Positions 8,696-15,617 of a stretch of DNA of 21,242 nt are shown piece after piece. The notes under the pieces are model-generated. The model had not been told where the DNA came from and did not search any database. It was given only the letters and a program-made list of their open reading frames with translations. Within the stretch, counting starts at the first letter, position 1; every line of letters starts with the position of its first letter. This DNA is from an uncultured Lachnospiraceae bacterium (lineage in GTDB: Bacteria; Bacillota; Clostridia; Lachnospirales; Lachnospiraceae): positions 1-21,242 of the forward strand of contig CAJUMB010000057.1 in assembly GCA_910587105.1 (NCBI GenBank). The letters are read 5' to 3'. A program made the translations under genes and the position numbers.

Positions 8696-8947
8696 TCAGG
8701 GCTTGTCTGCTTTTGAAATCAAGTTCCACTTCTCTTTGGACGATAAATGCTTAATCTCATATTCTCTGCGCATGGCCTCACTTTTTGTGCGGAATCCTTC
8801 ATAATATAATAGCTCTACCGGTGCCCGGCTTTTCGTATATTTGGCACCGCTGCCGCTGTTATGGTCATGGATTCTTTTTTCAAGATTATTGGTCCACCCC
8901 GTATACAGGCTTCCATCCCGGCATTTTACAATATAAGTATAATTCAT
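8696..8947 (-). CDS. Small GIY-YIG domain protein (UPF0213/YhbQ-like)
   Basis: This 83-residue protein is a single GIY-YIG nuclease-type domain. The GIY half is YTYIVKC (3-9) and the YIG half is LYTGWT (14-19). These are followed by the conserved Arg (R25 in EKRIHDHN) and the Glu that normally binds the metal (E62 or E64 in RREYEIKHLS), then a basic C-terminus. The length matches the stand-alone YhbQ/UPF0213 family, whose cellular role is poorly defined and is generally assumed to be DNA processing. The ATG is preceded by AAGGA about ten bases upstream. It is not a homing endonuclease fragment, since it has no extra DNA-binding domain. No convincing promoter was found in the long upstream gap. 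Confidence 0.85.
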   Translation of the reverse strand: MNYTYIVKCRDGSLYTGWTNNLEKRIHDHNSGSGAKYTKSRAPVELLYYEGFRTKSEAMRREYEIKHLSSKEKWNLISKADKP

Positions 8948-9296
8948 TTATGAAAATCCTTCTTTTGAGGCTCTGCGCCCCAGACCGATCTATGTACGGG
9001 CAGCCTGGCCATACAGCCTGACAGCCCAGTTTCATTTATGTGAAGCAATCGACAATTAGTATTTTTACCATATTGAATCACTGATATTTGTACCTTCCGT
9101 CACAATTGACTTTACTGATCATAGACGATTGCGGATTTTCAATATGGCACACTGTCTTCTATACATTACATTATACGCTTTTATGTAAAATCTGTGAATC
9201 ATGGCGGCGTCCCTCACGATTGCTGCTCAGATTCATATCCTCCGCTGTCTCCCACAGTAATCCCTCCACAGCCGGCCTCTCCATGCTAAATACACG
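8948..9296. other. Gene-poor stretch between the GIY-YIG gene and the spoIIQ terminator
   Basis: These roughly 350 bases hold no convincing full gene. The right part contains a 37-codon minus-strand ORF, listed separately. A short inverted pair, GCAATCG near 9045 and CGATTGC near 9126, is visible but too small to interpret. A stretch at 9040-9070 vaguely resembles the 3' end of 23S rRNA and was not accepted. The GIY-YIG gene must be transcribed from somewhere in this stretch, but no -35/-10 pair stood out. Confidence 0.5.
9171..9284 (-). CDS. Possible 37-residue ORF of unknown function
   Basis: An ATG at 9284 opens 37 codons ending in TAA at 9171. The peptide begins MERPAVEGLLWETAEDMNLS and ends with a charged segment (SNREGRRHDSQILHKSV). 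Codon choice looks like ordinary coding sequence (GAG, CTG, CGC, AGC), unlike the AT-rich DNA around it. There is no recognisable Shine-Dalgarno, and the start lies just past the spoIIQ terminator. It may be a remnant of the 3' end of a lost gene, a small peptide, or chance. No family was recognised. Confidence 0.25.
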   Translation of the reverse strand: MERPAVEGLLWETAEDMNLSSNREGRRHDSQILHKSV

Positions 9297-9337
9297 AAAA
9301 ACAGCCCCATGCAGACAGAAAGTCTGCACAGCCTGTT
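9297..9337 (-). terminator. Rho-independent terminator of the spoIID-spoIIQ unit
   Basis: In minus-strand RNA a perfect 7-bp stem (TGCAGAC/GTCTGCA, 5-base loop) is extended by an internal loop and an outer AACAG/CTGTT helix, followed directly by TTTTT. It starts about 20 bases after the stop codon of the LytM-domain gene, the right position to end that transcript. Confidence 0.85.
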
Positions 9338-9357
9338 TCTCATGGTTTTTATGAATT

Positions 9358-10146
9358 TTACGGCAGATACTGGATAGGATCAATAGGCGCGCCGTCTTTA
9401 CTCATAGAAAAATAAAGATTGCTGCCTTCCTTGGTAAAATATTTTGTGGGTTCATTCACATATCCCAGAATGGTCCCCTGGCCTACTGTCTGGCCTATTT
9501 CTATATTCAAGTCTTTTAACTGGCCATAAACACACTCATACCCATTGCCCATGTCCATTACCACTGTAGTTCCTGTATCAGCCGCATCCTCAATAGCTGT
9601 AACCGTGCCGTTTGCCGCCGCTGTCACCGGAGACCCCACAGATGACTGGATAGCGATTCCTTTGCTGCATTTATACTGGTCCAATGTGGGATGATAAATG
9701 GTATGGTCCATGCTGTAATCCAACAGAATCTGTCCCTCCAGAGGCCAATTCATGAGACTTTCCTCTGTAAAATTAGTTTCCACTACAGGAGCTTCCACAC
9801 TTTCTGCCACAGCAGCAGCATCTGTGCTCTCCACATCTTCTTCAGCAGCTTCTGCCTGGGCAGTCTCCTCCACCGCTTCTTCCTTCTTTGATTTTTTCTT
9901 TTTTTCTGCTTTTGCTGTCTTCTCTTCTTTCACATCTGCTTCCACATCATCGGTGCCCGCGTCCACCATAGGCTCTTTTGTCTCAATTGCTCCGCGCCCG
10001 CTGTCTTCTGATGCAAGCTGTGGTGTAATCGGTTCATTTTCATTGCGCTGTGTTCCGGCCTGATATACAGTAACTGCCAGCGCCACAATTGCCACGAGAA
10101 GCACACTGTTTACCACAAGCCTGATCAATTTCGTTCTCTTAGTCAT
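9358..10146 (-). CDS. spoIIQ: SpoIIQ-like LytM (M23) domain protein, catalytically degenerate
   Basis: The 262-residue protein has a short cytoplasmic start, one membrane segment (about 8-29), a long Lys/Glu/Ala-rich linker (about 60-125) and a LytM/M23 peptidase fold (about 132-262). In spore formers SpoIIQ is made in the forespore and docks across the septal membranes with mother-cell SpoIIIAH, supporting engulfment and the feeding channel. Every metal or catalytic position of active M23 enzymes is changed: the HxGxD motif reads S161-x-G-x-A165, the YGHL His is Q209, and the HxH motif is N243-L-Y245. It should therefore act as a structural or binding protein. The gene follows spoIID, the order known in clostridia, with a candidate sigma-F promoter between. 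GAGGTGG supports the ATG start. SpoIIQ is preferred over a generic M23 protein because of this context. Confidence 0.8.
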   Translation of the reverse strand: MTKRTKLIRLVVNSVLLVAIVALAVTVYQAGTQRNENEPITPQLASEDSGRGAIETKEPMVDAGTDDVEADVKEEKTAKAEKKKKSKKEEAVEETAQAEAAEEDVESTDAAAVAESVEAPVVETNFTEESLMNWPLEGQILLDYSMDHTIYHPTLDQYKCSKGIAIQSSVGSPVTAAANGTVTAIEDAADTGTTVVMDMGNGYECVYGQLKDLNIEIGQTVGQGTILGYVNEPTKYFTKEGSNLYFSMSKDGAPIDPIQYLP

Positions 10147-10184
10147 AATCTTCCACCTCTGTTTTTTTCAATTTCTATAACCAT

Positions 10185-10212
10185 AGGATTGCCAGAAAAT
10201 GAAAGTCTATGC
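10185..10212 (-). promoter_or_regulatory. Candidate forespore sigma-F promoter of spoIIQ
   Basis: In the short gap after spoIID the minus strand carries GCATA (10208-10212), a 14-base spacer and GGCAATCCT (10185-10193). This resembles the sigma-F/G pattern (GYATA at -35, GGnnAnAnT at -10), with one mismatch in the -10 element. Bacillus spoIIQ is a known sigma-F target. The match is by eye and should be treated as a candidate. Confidence 0.45.
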
Positions 10213-10218
10213 ATTTTT

Positions 10219-11037
10219 TTATAAAAAATCCAGACGTGGAAAATAATATTTCAAAATTTCCTTATAGTCTTTCCCCTGCTGAGCCATTTTATTTCCCCCA
10301 TACTGGGAGAATCCCACTCCATGACCGTGCCCTCTGGATAAAATACGTGTCTGCCCGTTAATTTTCTGTAAAGTAAAAGCACTGGATGGCAGCTCCAGCT
10401 TCCTCCTGAATTCCTCACCGGACATCAAATGTCCTCCTGCCTTTAAAAACTGTACATATCCATATTTATCGCAGGATACGATTTCCACCTGTTCATAATA
10501 ATCCACATCTGGAAAATAAGTACTGGTGAGATAATCCTCTGCTTTCTGATCCACAGAGGAATCCACAGAAATCAAATATTCATATTTATCACTGTGAAAC
10601 AGCGAAGCCCCATCCCTGGTTCCGCCGGCAGTCATGTAACAATATGGAAGAACAACTTTTTGATTTTGATATGTAAGAATCTGCCCCTTGGTGGCCCCGG
10701 CGGCTTTTGTAAAATGCTCATATGTACGCAGAAAGTGGAACACACTCTGCTCATGGACAAGATAGTCCAAAGGCTCCTCCAGTATTTCATACAGGGATGT
10801 GCCCTTCTCCAGCTGCCGCTGAATATTGGTGCGTGCAATCACTGTCTGGGCTTTTATATTCTCCAGATGATGAGTATAGGGTATCTGCAGATAGACTATA
10901 ACCGGAAGGTATTTTTCCATATCAAGGGGCTTGTATAGCGGACAGGACTTCTGTCCTGAGATCAGAAATGTTGCAAGAAAAGGCAGACAAAAAATCATAA
11001 GAAGCAATGTAAAACAGGTAGACAGATATTCTTTCAT
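10219..11037 (-). CDS. spoIID: Stage II sporulation protein D (SpoIID), with Gln at the catalytic Glu position
   Basis: Counted from the ATG at 11037, this 272-residue protein starts with a membrane anchor (MKEYLSTCFTLLLMIFCLPF...) and carries the SpoIID family motifs. These are LENIKAQTVIARTN (58-71), a TAGGTRDG segment, and the C-terminal SRGHGHGVGFSQYGG with MAQQG and YKEILKYYFP. SpoIID is a mother-cell lytic transglycosylase needed for engulfment. In active enzymes the catalytic Glu lies in an (A/S)EMP motif. Here the aligned segment is LQIP, so the Glu is Gln51. A TTG at 11055 with GGAG five bases upstream is an alternative start adding six residues. The ATG was chosen because it begins a typical signal anchor and has AGGCGG at good distance. 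It is followed by the SpoIIQ-like gene. Confidence 0.85.
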   Translation of the reverse strand: MKEYLSTCFTLLLMIFCLPFLATFLISGQKSCPLYKPLDMEKYLPVIVYLQIPYTHHLENIKAQTVIARTNIQRQLEKGTSLYEILEEPLDYLVHEQSVFHFLRTYEHFTKAAGATKGQILTYQNQKVVLPYCYMTAGGTRDGASLFHSDKYEYLISVDSSVDQKAEDYLTSTYFPDVDYYEQVEIVSCDKYGYVQFLKAGGHLMSGEEFRRKLELPSSAFTLQKINGQTRILSRGHGHGVGFSQYGGNKMAQQGKDYKEILKYYFPRLDFL

Positions 11038-11116
11038 AAATACCGCCTGAATCAATCGTTCTCCATAAATATATGTAGATTTCTATTCTATCATCACTAC
11101 TATATTTCCGCTGATT

Positions 11117-11213
11117 AAAAAATGCCGAATATATATCTCCTGCAGAAGATCCCCCAGAGCGGCCGTGCCCGGCGCAGCCAGCAATAATTAACCGCCAGCT
11201 CTATATATTCGGC
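11117..11213 (-). terminator. Structured terminator-like RNA closed by a 12-bp inverted repeat
   Basis: TATATATTCGGC (11202-11213) and GCCGAATATATA (11124-11135) are perfect 12-bp complements enclosing about 66 GC-rich bases. In minus-strand RNA the closing 3' arm is followed by ATTTTTT (11117-11122). The enclosed part can itself fold: an AGAGC/GCTCT helix, GCCG/CGGC with a 4-base loop, and TCTTC/GGAGA around TGCA. It lies 35 bases after the acyltransferase stop, so termination of that gene is the simplest role. The branched interior is unusual for a terminator. Confidence 0.6.
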
Positions 11214-11233
11214 TGGAAATTGCAAAATGCCTA

Positions 11234-11252
11234 TTTTAAGACACTCTCTAAG
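11234..11252 (-). repeat. IS-end-like repeat, copy A
   Basis: TTTTAAGACACTCTCTAAG on the plus strand matches the reverse complement of copy B (12390-12408) at 17 of 19 positions. It overlaps the acyltransferase stop codon. With copy B it forms terminal-style inverted repeats around the acyltransferase gene. Confidence 0.6.
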
Positions 11253-12318
11253 GCAGAATAAGATTCAGCTTTCTTTCTATCACACCTGTGATTTTATCAA
11301 ATCGTATCAGCCTCTTTATCCATTCTATCCCCACCGAAATCATCAGCGTCACCATTGTAAATACAAGTATATTCAGCCAGGCATTCCCAAATCCATAGGA
11401 AAAATCCTGAAAATAGGTAACCCTGACCAAAGTATGTGTCAAAAACATGTTCATAGAGTGCCTGCCCAATATTTCCAATATCTTCCCCACAACAGGAATG
11501 CCCACAACATAATGTATGGAAAAATATATGATACTCATGGGAAGAAAACCGTCTGTGATAACAGAAATATAAGTACCTGCCTCACTCTGTCTTACCATTA
11601 TCAACGCTGCTATCACAAATATTTCAATAAAGAAAAAAGCAAAATCAGCTCCTTTCCCCAACATCTTTTGTTCAAATTTCTTTATCCTGCTGTAACAGTC
11701 ATTCATTGCACAATACATACCCAGAATCATGGGGAAAATCCACCGCAGCAAATCCGTGGACATATCCATTCCAAGCATATAAGGGAGCAGAACAACTAAT
11801 AAAACACCAATCTCAGATAGCTGCTCCAATGATTTATGTAACAATGGAAACACCAAAATCAGTATAACTGCCAGACTCATATACCACCATGTTCCAATAA
11901 AAGTGGGCGTCCCGAATAGTCGAGCCAGGCCTGACATATCAATGAAAAAGTAGATAACAGATGAACCTGATTTCCCATAGATATCAAAAAGTCTGCCTGT
12001 TGGAAATGTGACTAACTGCACCAGCAGAAATATGAAAACAAAGTTAATCAGCAAGGTAAATAACCTGTGTTTAATATATAATACCTTCTGCTCTTTTGAT
12101 TGATACGATACAGCCATTCCATAACCTGTCAGAAATACAAACATGGCAACACATATCTTCAAAGCACTGGCAATGTATACGGCTATAGTTTCTGTCAAGG
12201 GGAAAAAATCAACCGCGTATTTTCCATATCTGTCTGCTGACAAATAAAAATGGTGGATATACATCATTAAAATTGCAATCCCTTTTATTTTCAATGTATC
12301 ATTTTTCGAAAACATCAT
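11248..12318 (-). CDS. Membrane acyltransferase (acyltransferase 3 family)
   Basis: The product has about 356 residues and is almost entirely made of hydrophobic membrane segments. Near its start KIKGIAILMMYIHHFY carries the conserved His region (H22/H23) of acyltransferase-3 proteins. Near its end ILGRHSMNMFLTHTLVR matches the family's Ser/His C-terminal signature. Such enzymes transfer acetyl or other acyl groups to cell-surface polysaccharides, peptidoglycan or lipids; the substrate here is unknown. The start is placed at the ATG at 12318, with GGTGG five bases upstream; an in-frame TTG at 12330 is less likely. The stop codon lies inside repeat copy A, so the C-terminus may have been shaped by an insertion. 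A consensus promoter lies upstream (12351-12380), beside repeat copy B. The gene is more AT-rich than the polymerase genes, consistent with transfer. Confidence 0.85.
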   Translation of the reverse strand: MMFSKNDTLKIKGIAILMMYIHHFYLSADRYGKYAVDFFPLTETIAVYIASALKICVAMFVFLTGYGMAVSYQSKEQKVLYIKHRLFTLLINFVFIFLLVQLVTFPTGRLFDIYGKSGSSVIYFFIDMSGLARLFGTPTFIGTWWYMSLAVILILVFPLLHKSLEQLSEIGVLLVVLLPYMLGMDMSTDLLRWIFPMILGMYCAMNDCYSRIKKFEQKMLGKGADFAFFFIEIFVIAALIMVRQSEAGTYISVITDGFLPMSIIYFSIHYVVGIPVVGKILEILGRHSMNMFLTHTLVRVTYFQDFSYGFGNAWLNILVFTMVTLMISVGIEWIKRLIRFDKITGVIERKLNLILP

Positions 12319-12350
12319 AATTACCACCAATTTCCAAAATGAATGAATAT

Positions 12351-12380
12351 ATTCTATCTAAAACTAAACGGCCCTGTCAA
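12351..12380 (-). promoter_or_regulatory. Sigma-A promoter of the acyltransferase gene
   Basis: On the minus strand a perfect TTGACA (12375-12380) is followed after 18 bases by TAGAAT (12351-12356). The -35 box starts 10 bases from repeat copy B, so the repeat, or an element once attached to it, sits right at the upstream edge of the promoter. Confidence 0.7.
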
Positions 12381-12389
12381 GATAAAACT

Positions 12390-12408
12390 TTAGAGCGTGT
12401 CTTAAAAA
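12390..12408 (+). repeat. IS-end-like repeat, copy B
   Basis: TTAGAGCGTGTCTTAAAAA is the central copy of a repeat also found inverted on the left (copy A) and on the right (copy C). TTAGAGCGTGTCT matches copy C perfectly in inverted orientation over 13 bases. The pattern is that of insertion-sequence termini; the IS family was not identified. Confidence 0.6.
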
Positions 12409-12571
12409 TGTTTTTTGTCAGATGTGCATCACACTTGGGGGGAGATTCGTGCCGGATAAAGGGCGCATAACGGGCTATGCAACCATATCTTAAATACTTT
12501 TATATATCAATATTGGTATTCCTTGCTATATTGTTTCCTATCTTATAGAATCCTGATATAATTCCCGTAAA
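12409..12571. other. Gene-free DNA inside repeat copy B, possible IS-end remnant
   Basis: About 160 bases follow repeat copy B. The first 90 are more GC-rich (around GTGCCGGATAAAGGGCGCA) and unlike the AT-rich DNA on either side. No ORF with a credible start was found on either strand. It may be the leftover end of a mobile element whose transposase is gone. The remainder up to the promoter at 12572 is AT-rich with no clear feature. Confidence 0.35.
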
Positions 12572-12599
12572 TTGACATGTCTGTTTATACAGATATTAC
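12572..12599 (+). promoter_or_regulatory. Candidate sigma-A promoter of the glycerophosphotransferase-like gene
   Basis: TTGACA (12572-12577) and TATTAC (12594-12599) are spaced by 16 bases on the plus strand, giving a leader of about 100 bases before the ATG at 12706. The -35 box is perfect and the -10 box is weaker. Confidence 0.55.
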
Positions 12600-12705
12600 T
12601 ATGAACGAAAGTCCAATATTCATATGGAAGTGCGTGCCAGCGGTTTCTGCCATATGACCGCTGTCCGGATCTTTCACAGTAAATTAGGAAGGAACGACCA
12701 TTGTA

Positions 12706-14577
12706 ATGAGCAGCATCCATATCGAACGAAAAAATGATCTGATCATAGTCAGCCGGATATCAGAGCCAGAGTCAACTGTCAGTTGGAAAAAATCCATTCA
12801 TGAGCTCATTTTTAAAGAGACAGAGGACACAAATATTGCCGTGAATGAGGAAGACACATACAAAGTATTTTTGTGGGAAAGCATTGATGAAAATGTATTA
12901 TTGATTTACTCCAAAGCCACTCAGATTAAATGTCTGCTCACAACAGAAAATGGAGCCTTTTTAAGGCTGATCGACAGAAGCAATAAAGTTCTGTCCGCCT
13001 CCATTACTCCTGAGAAATTAACAATCAAATGGTTCGGAGCAATCCGCAATAAATTTAATCTAAATATTTCAAACTTCAGACTCTATATTGATGAAAAAAA
13101 CTTCATTAAATTTAATATGCCTGTCTCTAAAAAACTGCTGCACGAGGAAGCTGAATCCAAAAAGAAATATATCACAACATTTGAATACTCTGTAGACCAG
13201 CTGATCTATGAAAATGCATCCATAAACTGCAGACTGTATATTACCATGCAGGTAAATGATAATGAAGTAAGCTTTCCTCTGAAACTGGATGATACTGCTG
13301 AAACACATCATCCCACTTTAATCAGCAGTATGTTTTATAAAGACCATGTTCTTCACCTGAGACGTTCTTTTCTGGACACCATTACACTGGTCAGACGCCC
13401 AATGGAACCTGTAGAACATACCCTTAAATTCCGCTTTCTGGAAAACCCAAAGATTTCTAATAAGCTGTACGATTTGGGAAAAAAATACAAAGAAAGCAAC
13501 AAAAAGAAAATCAATTTATTTTATGAAAAATTTGCTGAAAAAGCCGAAGAAGGGACATTTGAAGTATTCCAGGAGGCACTGAAAAATCCGACGACCAAAT
13601 CCTATTTTATCATCGACAAAAAGTCCAGTGATTATAAAAAAATCAAAAGGTACAAAAATATAGTAAAAAAGTTTTCCTTCCGATATTACTGGCTGCTATA
13701 CAGAACTTCGTCGTTTATTTCTACGGAATCGCCCAATCACATAAATATCATAAGGTCTAACAATAACTACTTCAGAACCATTATGAAAGAAGTTAATTTT
13801 ATTTTCTTACAACACGGAATCACTTACTTAAAATGCCACGGCCGGTTTTCTCCTTTTCTCGCCGGCAAAGAGAGCGAACCGACTTATATGTTTGTTGGAA
13901 GTGACAAAGAAAAACATGTGACATCCCAAATGCTGGAACTTCCTGTTGAAAGAATTTTAAAAACAGGTCTTCCCATTTTCAGCAAACTTACATATAAACA
14001 TTTGAATCAGGATTCCAAAGATATTGTAGTGATCATGTTGACATGGAAGCCTTATGAAGAATATCTCAGTGATTTTGAACAATCTTCCTATTTTAAAAAT
14101 ATAAAGCGTCTGTTCGAAATTTTGCAAAAAGATTTACAGAAAGAAAATATTATCATCGTTGCCCATCCAAAAGTAAACGACCAGCTGTCAAAAACTTCAT
14201 TTGGAAAAAATATCTGGAATAGACCCATTTCAGAAGCCCTTGCTGTTGCAAAATTATTAATCACCGACTATTCCTCTGCCTGTTATAACAGTTTCTACCA
14301 GGGCGGTGGTGTTATATTTTTCCAGGAAGACTTGGAACTCTATGAAGAAGTAAATGGAAAACTTATCCCAGAAGACCACGAATACATTGGACACCGTGCC
14401 TTTTCATTCGATGAACTGGAGACATTATTAATCGAAGGCATCAAAGATCATAAAATTATCCTCAATAAATTCCGGACAGATGAATTTGAAAAAAGATACC
14501 TGACAATCAATGAATTCTGCGACGGAAAAAACGTTCAGAGAATTTGTGAGGAATTAAAAAAATTGGGTATTATTTAA
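12706..14577 (+). CDS. CDP-glycerol:glycerophosphotransferase-like protein (TagB/TagF type)
   Basis: This 623-residue protein has a C-terminal half resembling the teichoic-acid polymerase family. FIFLQHGITYLK (366-376) matches the HG motif at the catalytic His, IIIVAHPK (482-489) the second His-Pro segment, and LLITDYSSACYN (517-528) the TDYSS motif of the nucleotide site. The first 260 or so residues are a beta-rich accessory region with no recognised family. These GT-B-fold enzymes add glycerol phosphate or ribitol phosphate from CDP donors to surface polymers at the inner membrane face. The exact polymer is unknown and no other teichoic-acid gene is nearby. AGGAAGG lies 13 bases before the ATG, a long spacing, but an in-frame TAG stands just upstream and no better start exists. 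It is AT-rich and flanked by repeats B and C, consistent with acquisition. Confidence 0.85.
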   Translation: MSSIHIERKNDLIIVSRISEPESTVSWKKSIHELIFKETEDTNIAVNEEDTYKVFLWESIDENVLLIYSKATQIKCLLTTENGAFLRLIDRSNKVLSASITPEKLTIKWFGAIRNKFNLNISNFRLYIDEKNFIKFNMPVSKKLLHEEAESKKKYITTFEYSVDQLIYENASINCRLYITMQVNDNEVSFPLKLDDTAETHHPTLISSMFYKDHVLHLRRSFLDTITLVRRPMEPVEHTLKFRFLENPKISNKLYDLGKKYKESNKKKINLFYEKFAEKAEEGTFEVFQEALKNPTTKSYFIIDKKSSDYKKIKRYKNIVKKFSFRYYWLLYRTSSFISTESPNHINIIRSNNNYFRTIMKEVNFIFLQHGITYLKCHGRFSPFLAGKESEPTYMFVGSDKEKHVTSQMLELPVERILKTGLPIFSKLTYKHLNQDSKDIVVIMLTWKPYEEYLSDFEQSSYFKNIKRLFEILQKDLQKENIIIVAHPKVNDQLSKTSFGKNIWNRPISEALAVAKLLITDYSSACYNSFYQGGGVIFFQEDLELYEEVNGKLIPEDHEYIGHRAFSFDELETLLIEGIKDHKIILNKFRTDEFEKRYLTINEFCDGKNVQRICEELKKLGII

Positions 14578-14597
14578 ACTATTTACAAGAAAATTAT

Positions 14598-14642
14598 AAA
14601 AAATGGCTTCAGACACGCTCTAAGAATCTGGAGCCATTTTTT
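14598..14642. terminator. Strong bidirectional intrinsic terminator
   Basis: AAAAAATGGCTTCAGA (14598-14613) pairs with TCTGGAGCCATTTTTT (14627-14642) over 16 bp with a single G-U/A-C position, around a 13-base loop. The A-run and T-run let it work in both directions. It lies between convergent genes, the glycerophosphotransferase (ends 14577) and the esterase (ends 14661), and serves both. Its loop and 5' arm contain repeat copy C. Confidence 0.9.
14611..14624 (-). repeat. IS-end-like repeat, copy C
   Basis: AGACACGCTCTAAG contains the exact 13-base reverse complement of TTAGAGCGTGTCT in copy B at 12390. Copies B and C thus form perfect inverted repeats bracketing the glycerophosphotransferase gene, 2.2 kb apart. 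It is embedded in the bidirectional terminator. Confidence 0.6.
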
Positions 14643-14660
14643 CATAACCTTATCCTTTAT

Positions 14661-15548
14661 CTATTTTAAAAATTCCCCCACTTCAGCCAGAGCTTTTCTC
14701 GAAACTTTCAATCTGGTATTCATAAGAAATCCATGCATGGCCCCTTCATATCGGTGGACAGTCACTTCACAGCCGCATTTTTTCATTTTTTCGCCATACA
14801 TTTCACCCTCATCCCTCACAACATCTCTCTCTGCCGTAATAATCAACGCCTCAGGCATACGGGACAAATCCTCAGCGCGGAGCGGACATAGATAAGGATT
14901 TGATAAATCCTCCGTGGACCGGATATAATGATTCCAGCCCCATATCAAAAAATTCCGGTCAATCATGTAACCAGTTCCATAGGTCTCATAAGACTCTGTG
15001 CCCGGTATATAGTAATCTGTGACTGGATATAATAATACCTGTTTCTCCACTGGAACACCCATTCTGTCCCTGAAATACATAGCAGAAGCAGTGGCCTGTG
15101 CAGCACCGGAGCTGTCTCCGCCCACTGCGATGTACTCTCTCAGAATTCCCAGCTGCTCTGCATGGTCATACACCCACTGAACAGTACTGGCAGCATCTTC
15201 CACAGCCGCGGGGAATTTATGTTCCGGAGCAAGCCTGAATTCGGGAGAAATTACCACCCGCCCGGTCCTGTTTGCCAGCGCAGTGCACAATTCCTCATAT
15301 GTCTCGATTCCATTCAGTGTCCATCCTCCCCCGTGAAAAAAAATAAGCGCTTTACATCCTTCTCCAGCGGCCGGAACATACACTCTCCCATTCATTTTAC
15401 CCCAAATGCAGGGAATTACTATATTTTTAATCTCTTTCACTTTTTCTGCTGCCTGATGCTTCATCAAATAACGATTCATTCTTTCCCTTGCCTCTTGAAC
15501 ACTAAGCATATAAATTGGCGTCGAACCAAGAACTCCTTTATTTCCCAT
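14661..15548 (-). CDS. Alpha/beta hydrolase, carboxylesterase of the hormone-sensitive lipase type
   Basis: The 295-residue protein shows the bacterial HSL-type signature. HGGGW (72-76) forms the oxyanion hole, GDSSG (144-148) holds the nucleophile Ser146, ERDVVRDE holds the likely acid Asp242, and GAMHGF the catalytic His272. SPEFRLAPEH after the oxyanion motif is also typical. There is no signal peptide, so a cytoplasmic esterase acting on small acyl esters is likely; the natural substrate cannot be told. The ATG is preceded by AAAGGAG, but at 14 bases, longer than usual, with no better in-frame start. It has its own promoter (15618-15646) divergent from the ribosomal GTPase-NYN gene and ends at the shared terminator. 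Confidence 0.88.
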   Translation of the reverse strand: MGNKGVLGSTPIYMLSVQEARERMNRYLMKHQAAEKVKEIKNIVIPCIWGKMNGRVYVPAAGEGCKALIFFHGGGWTLNGIETYEELCTALANRTGRVVISPEFRLAPEHKFPAAVEDAASTVQWVYDHAEQLGILREYIAVGGDSSGAAQATASAMYFRDRMGVPVEKQVLLYPVTDYYIPGTESYETYGTGYMIDRNFLIWGWNHYIRSTEDLSNPYLCPLRAEDLSRMPEALIITAERDVVRDEGEMYGEKMKKCGCEVTVHRYEGAMHGFLMNTRLKVSRKALAEVGEFLK

Positions 15549-15617
15549 GATTTATAAAAATACTCCTTTCCAGCACACCCTTTTTTAAAATGAATTATCC
15601 ACCGATATTACAGAAAT

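Noticed and set aside
9040..9070. Resemblance to the 3' end of 23S rRNA (ATACTAATTGTCGA-like on the minus strand)
   Set aside because: Only a short interrupted similarity was seen and no neighbouring rRNA sequence is present, so chance is the safer reading.
9285..9383. Longer version of the 37-codon frame starting at 9383
   Set aside because: The extension would overlap the end of the SpoIIQ-like gene and run through the terminator hairpin.
12538..12720. 60-codon minus-strand frame upstream of the glycerophosphotransferase gene
   Set aside because: It overlaps the opposing promoter and gene start, has no ribosome binding site and no recognisable features.
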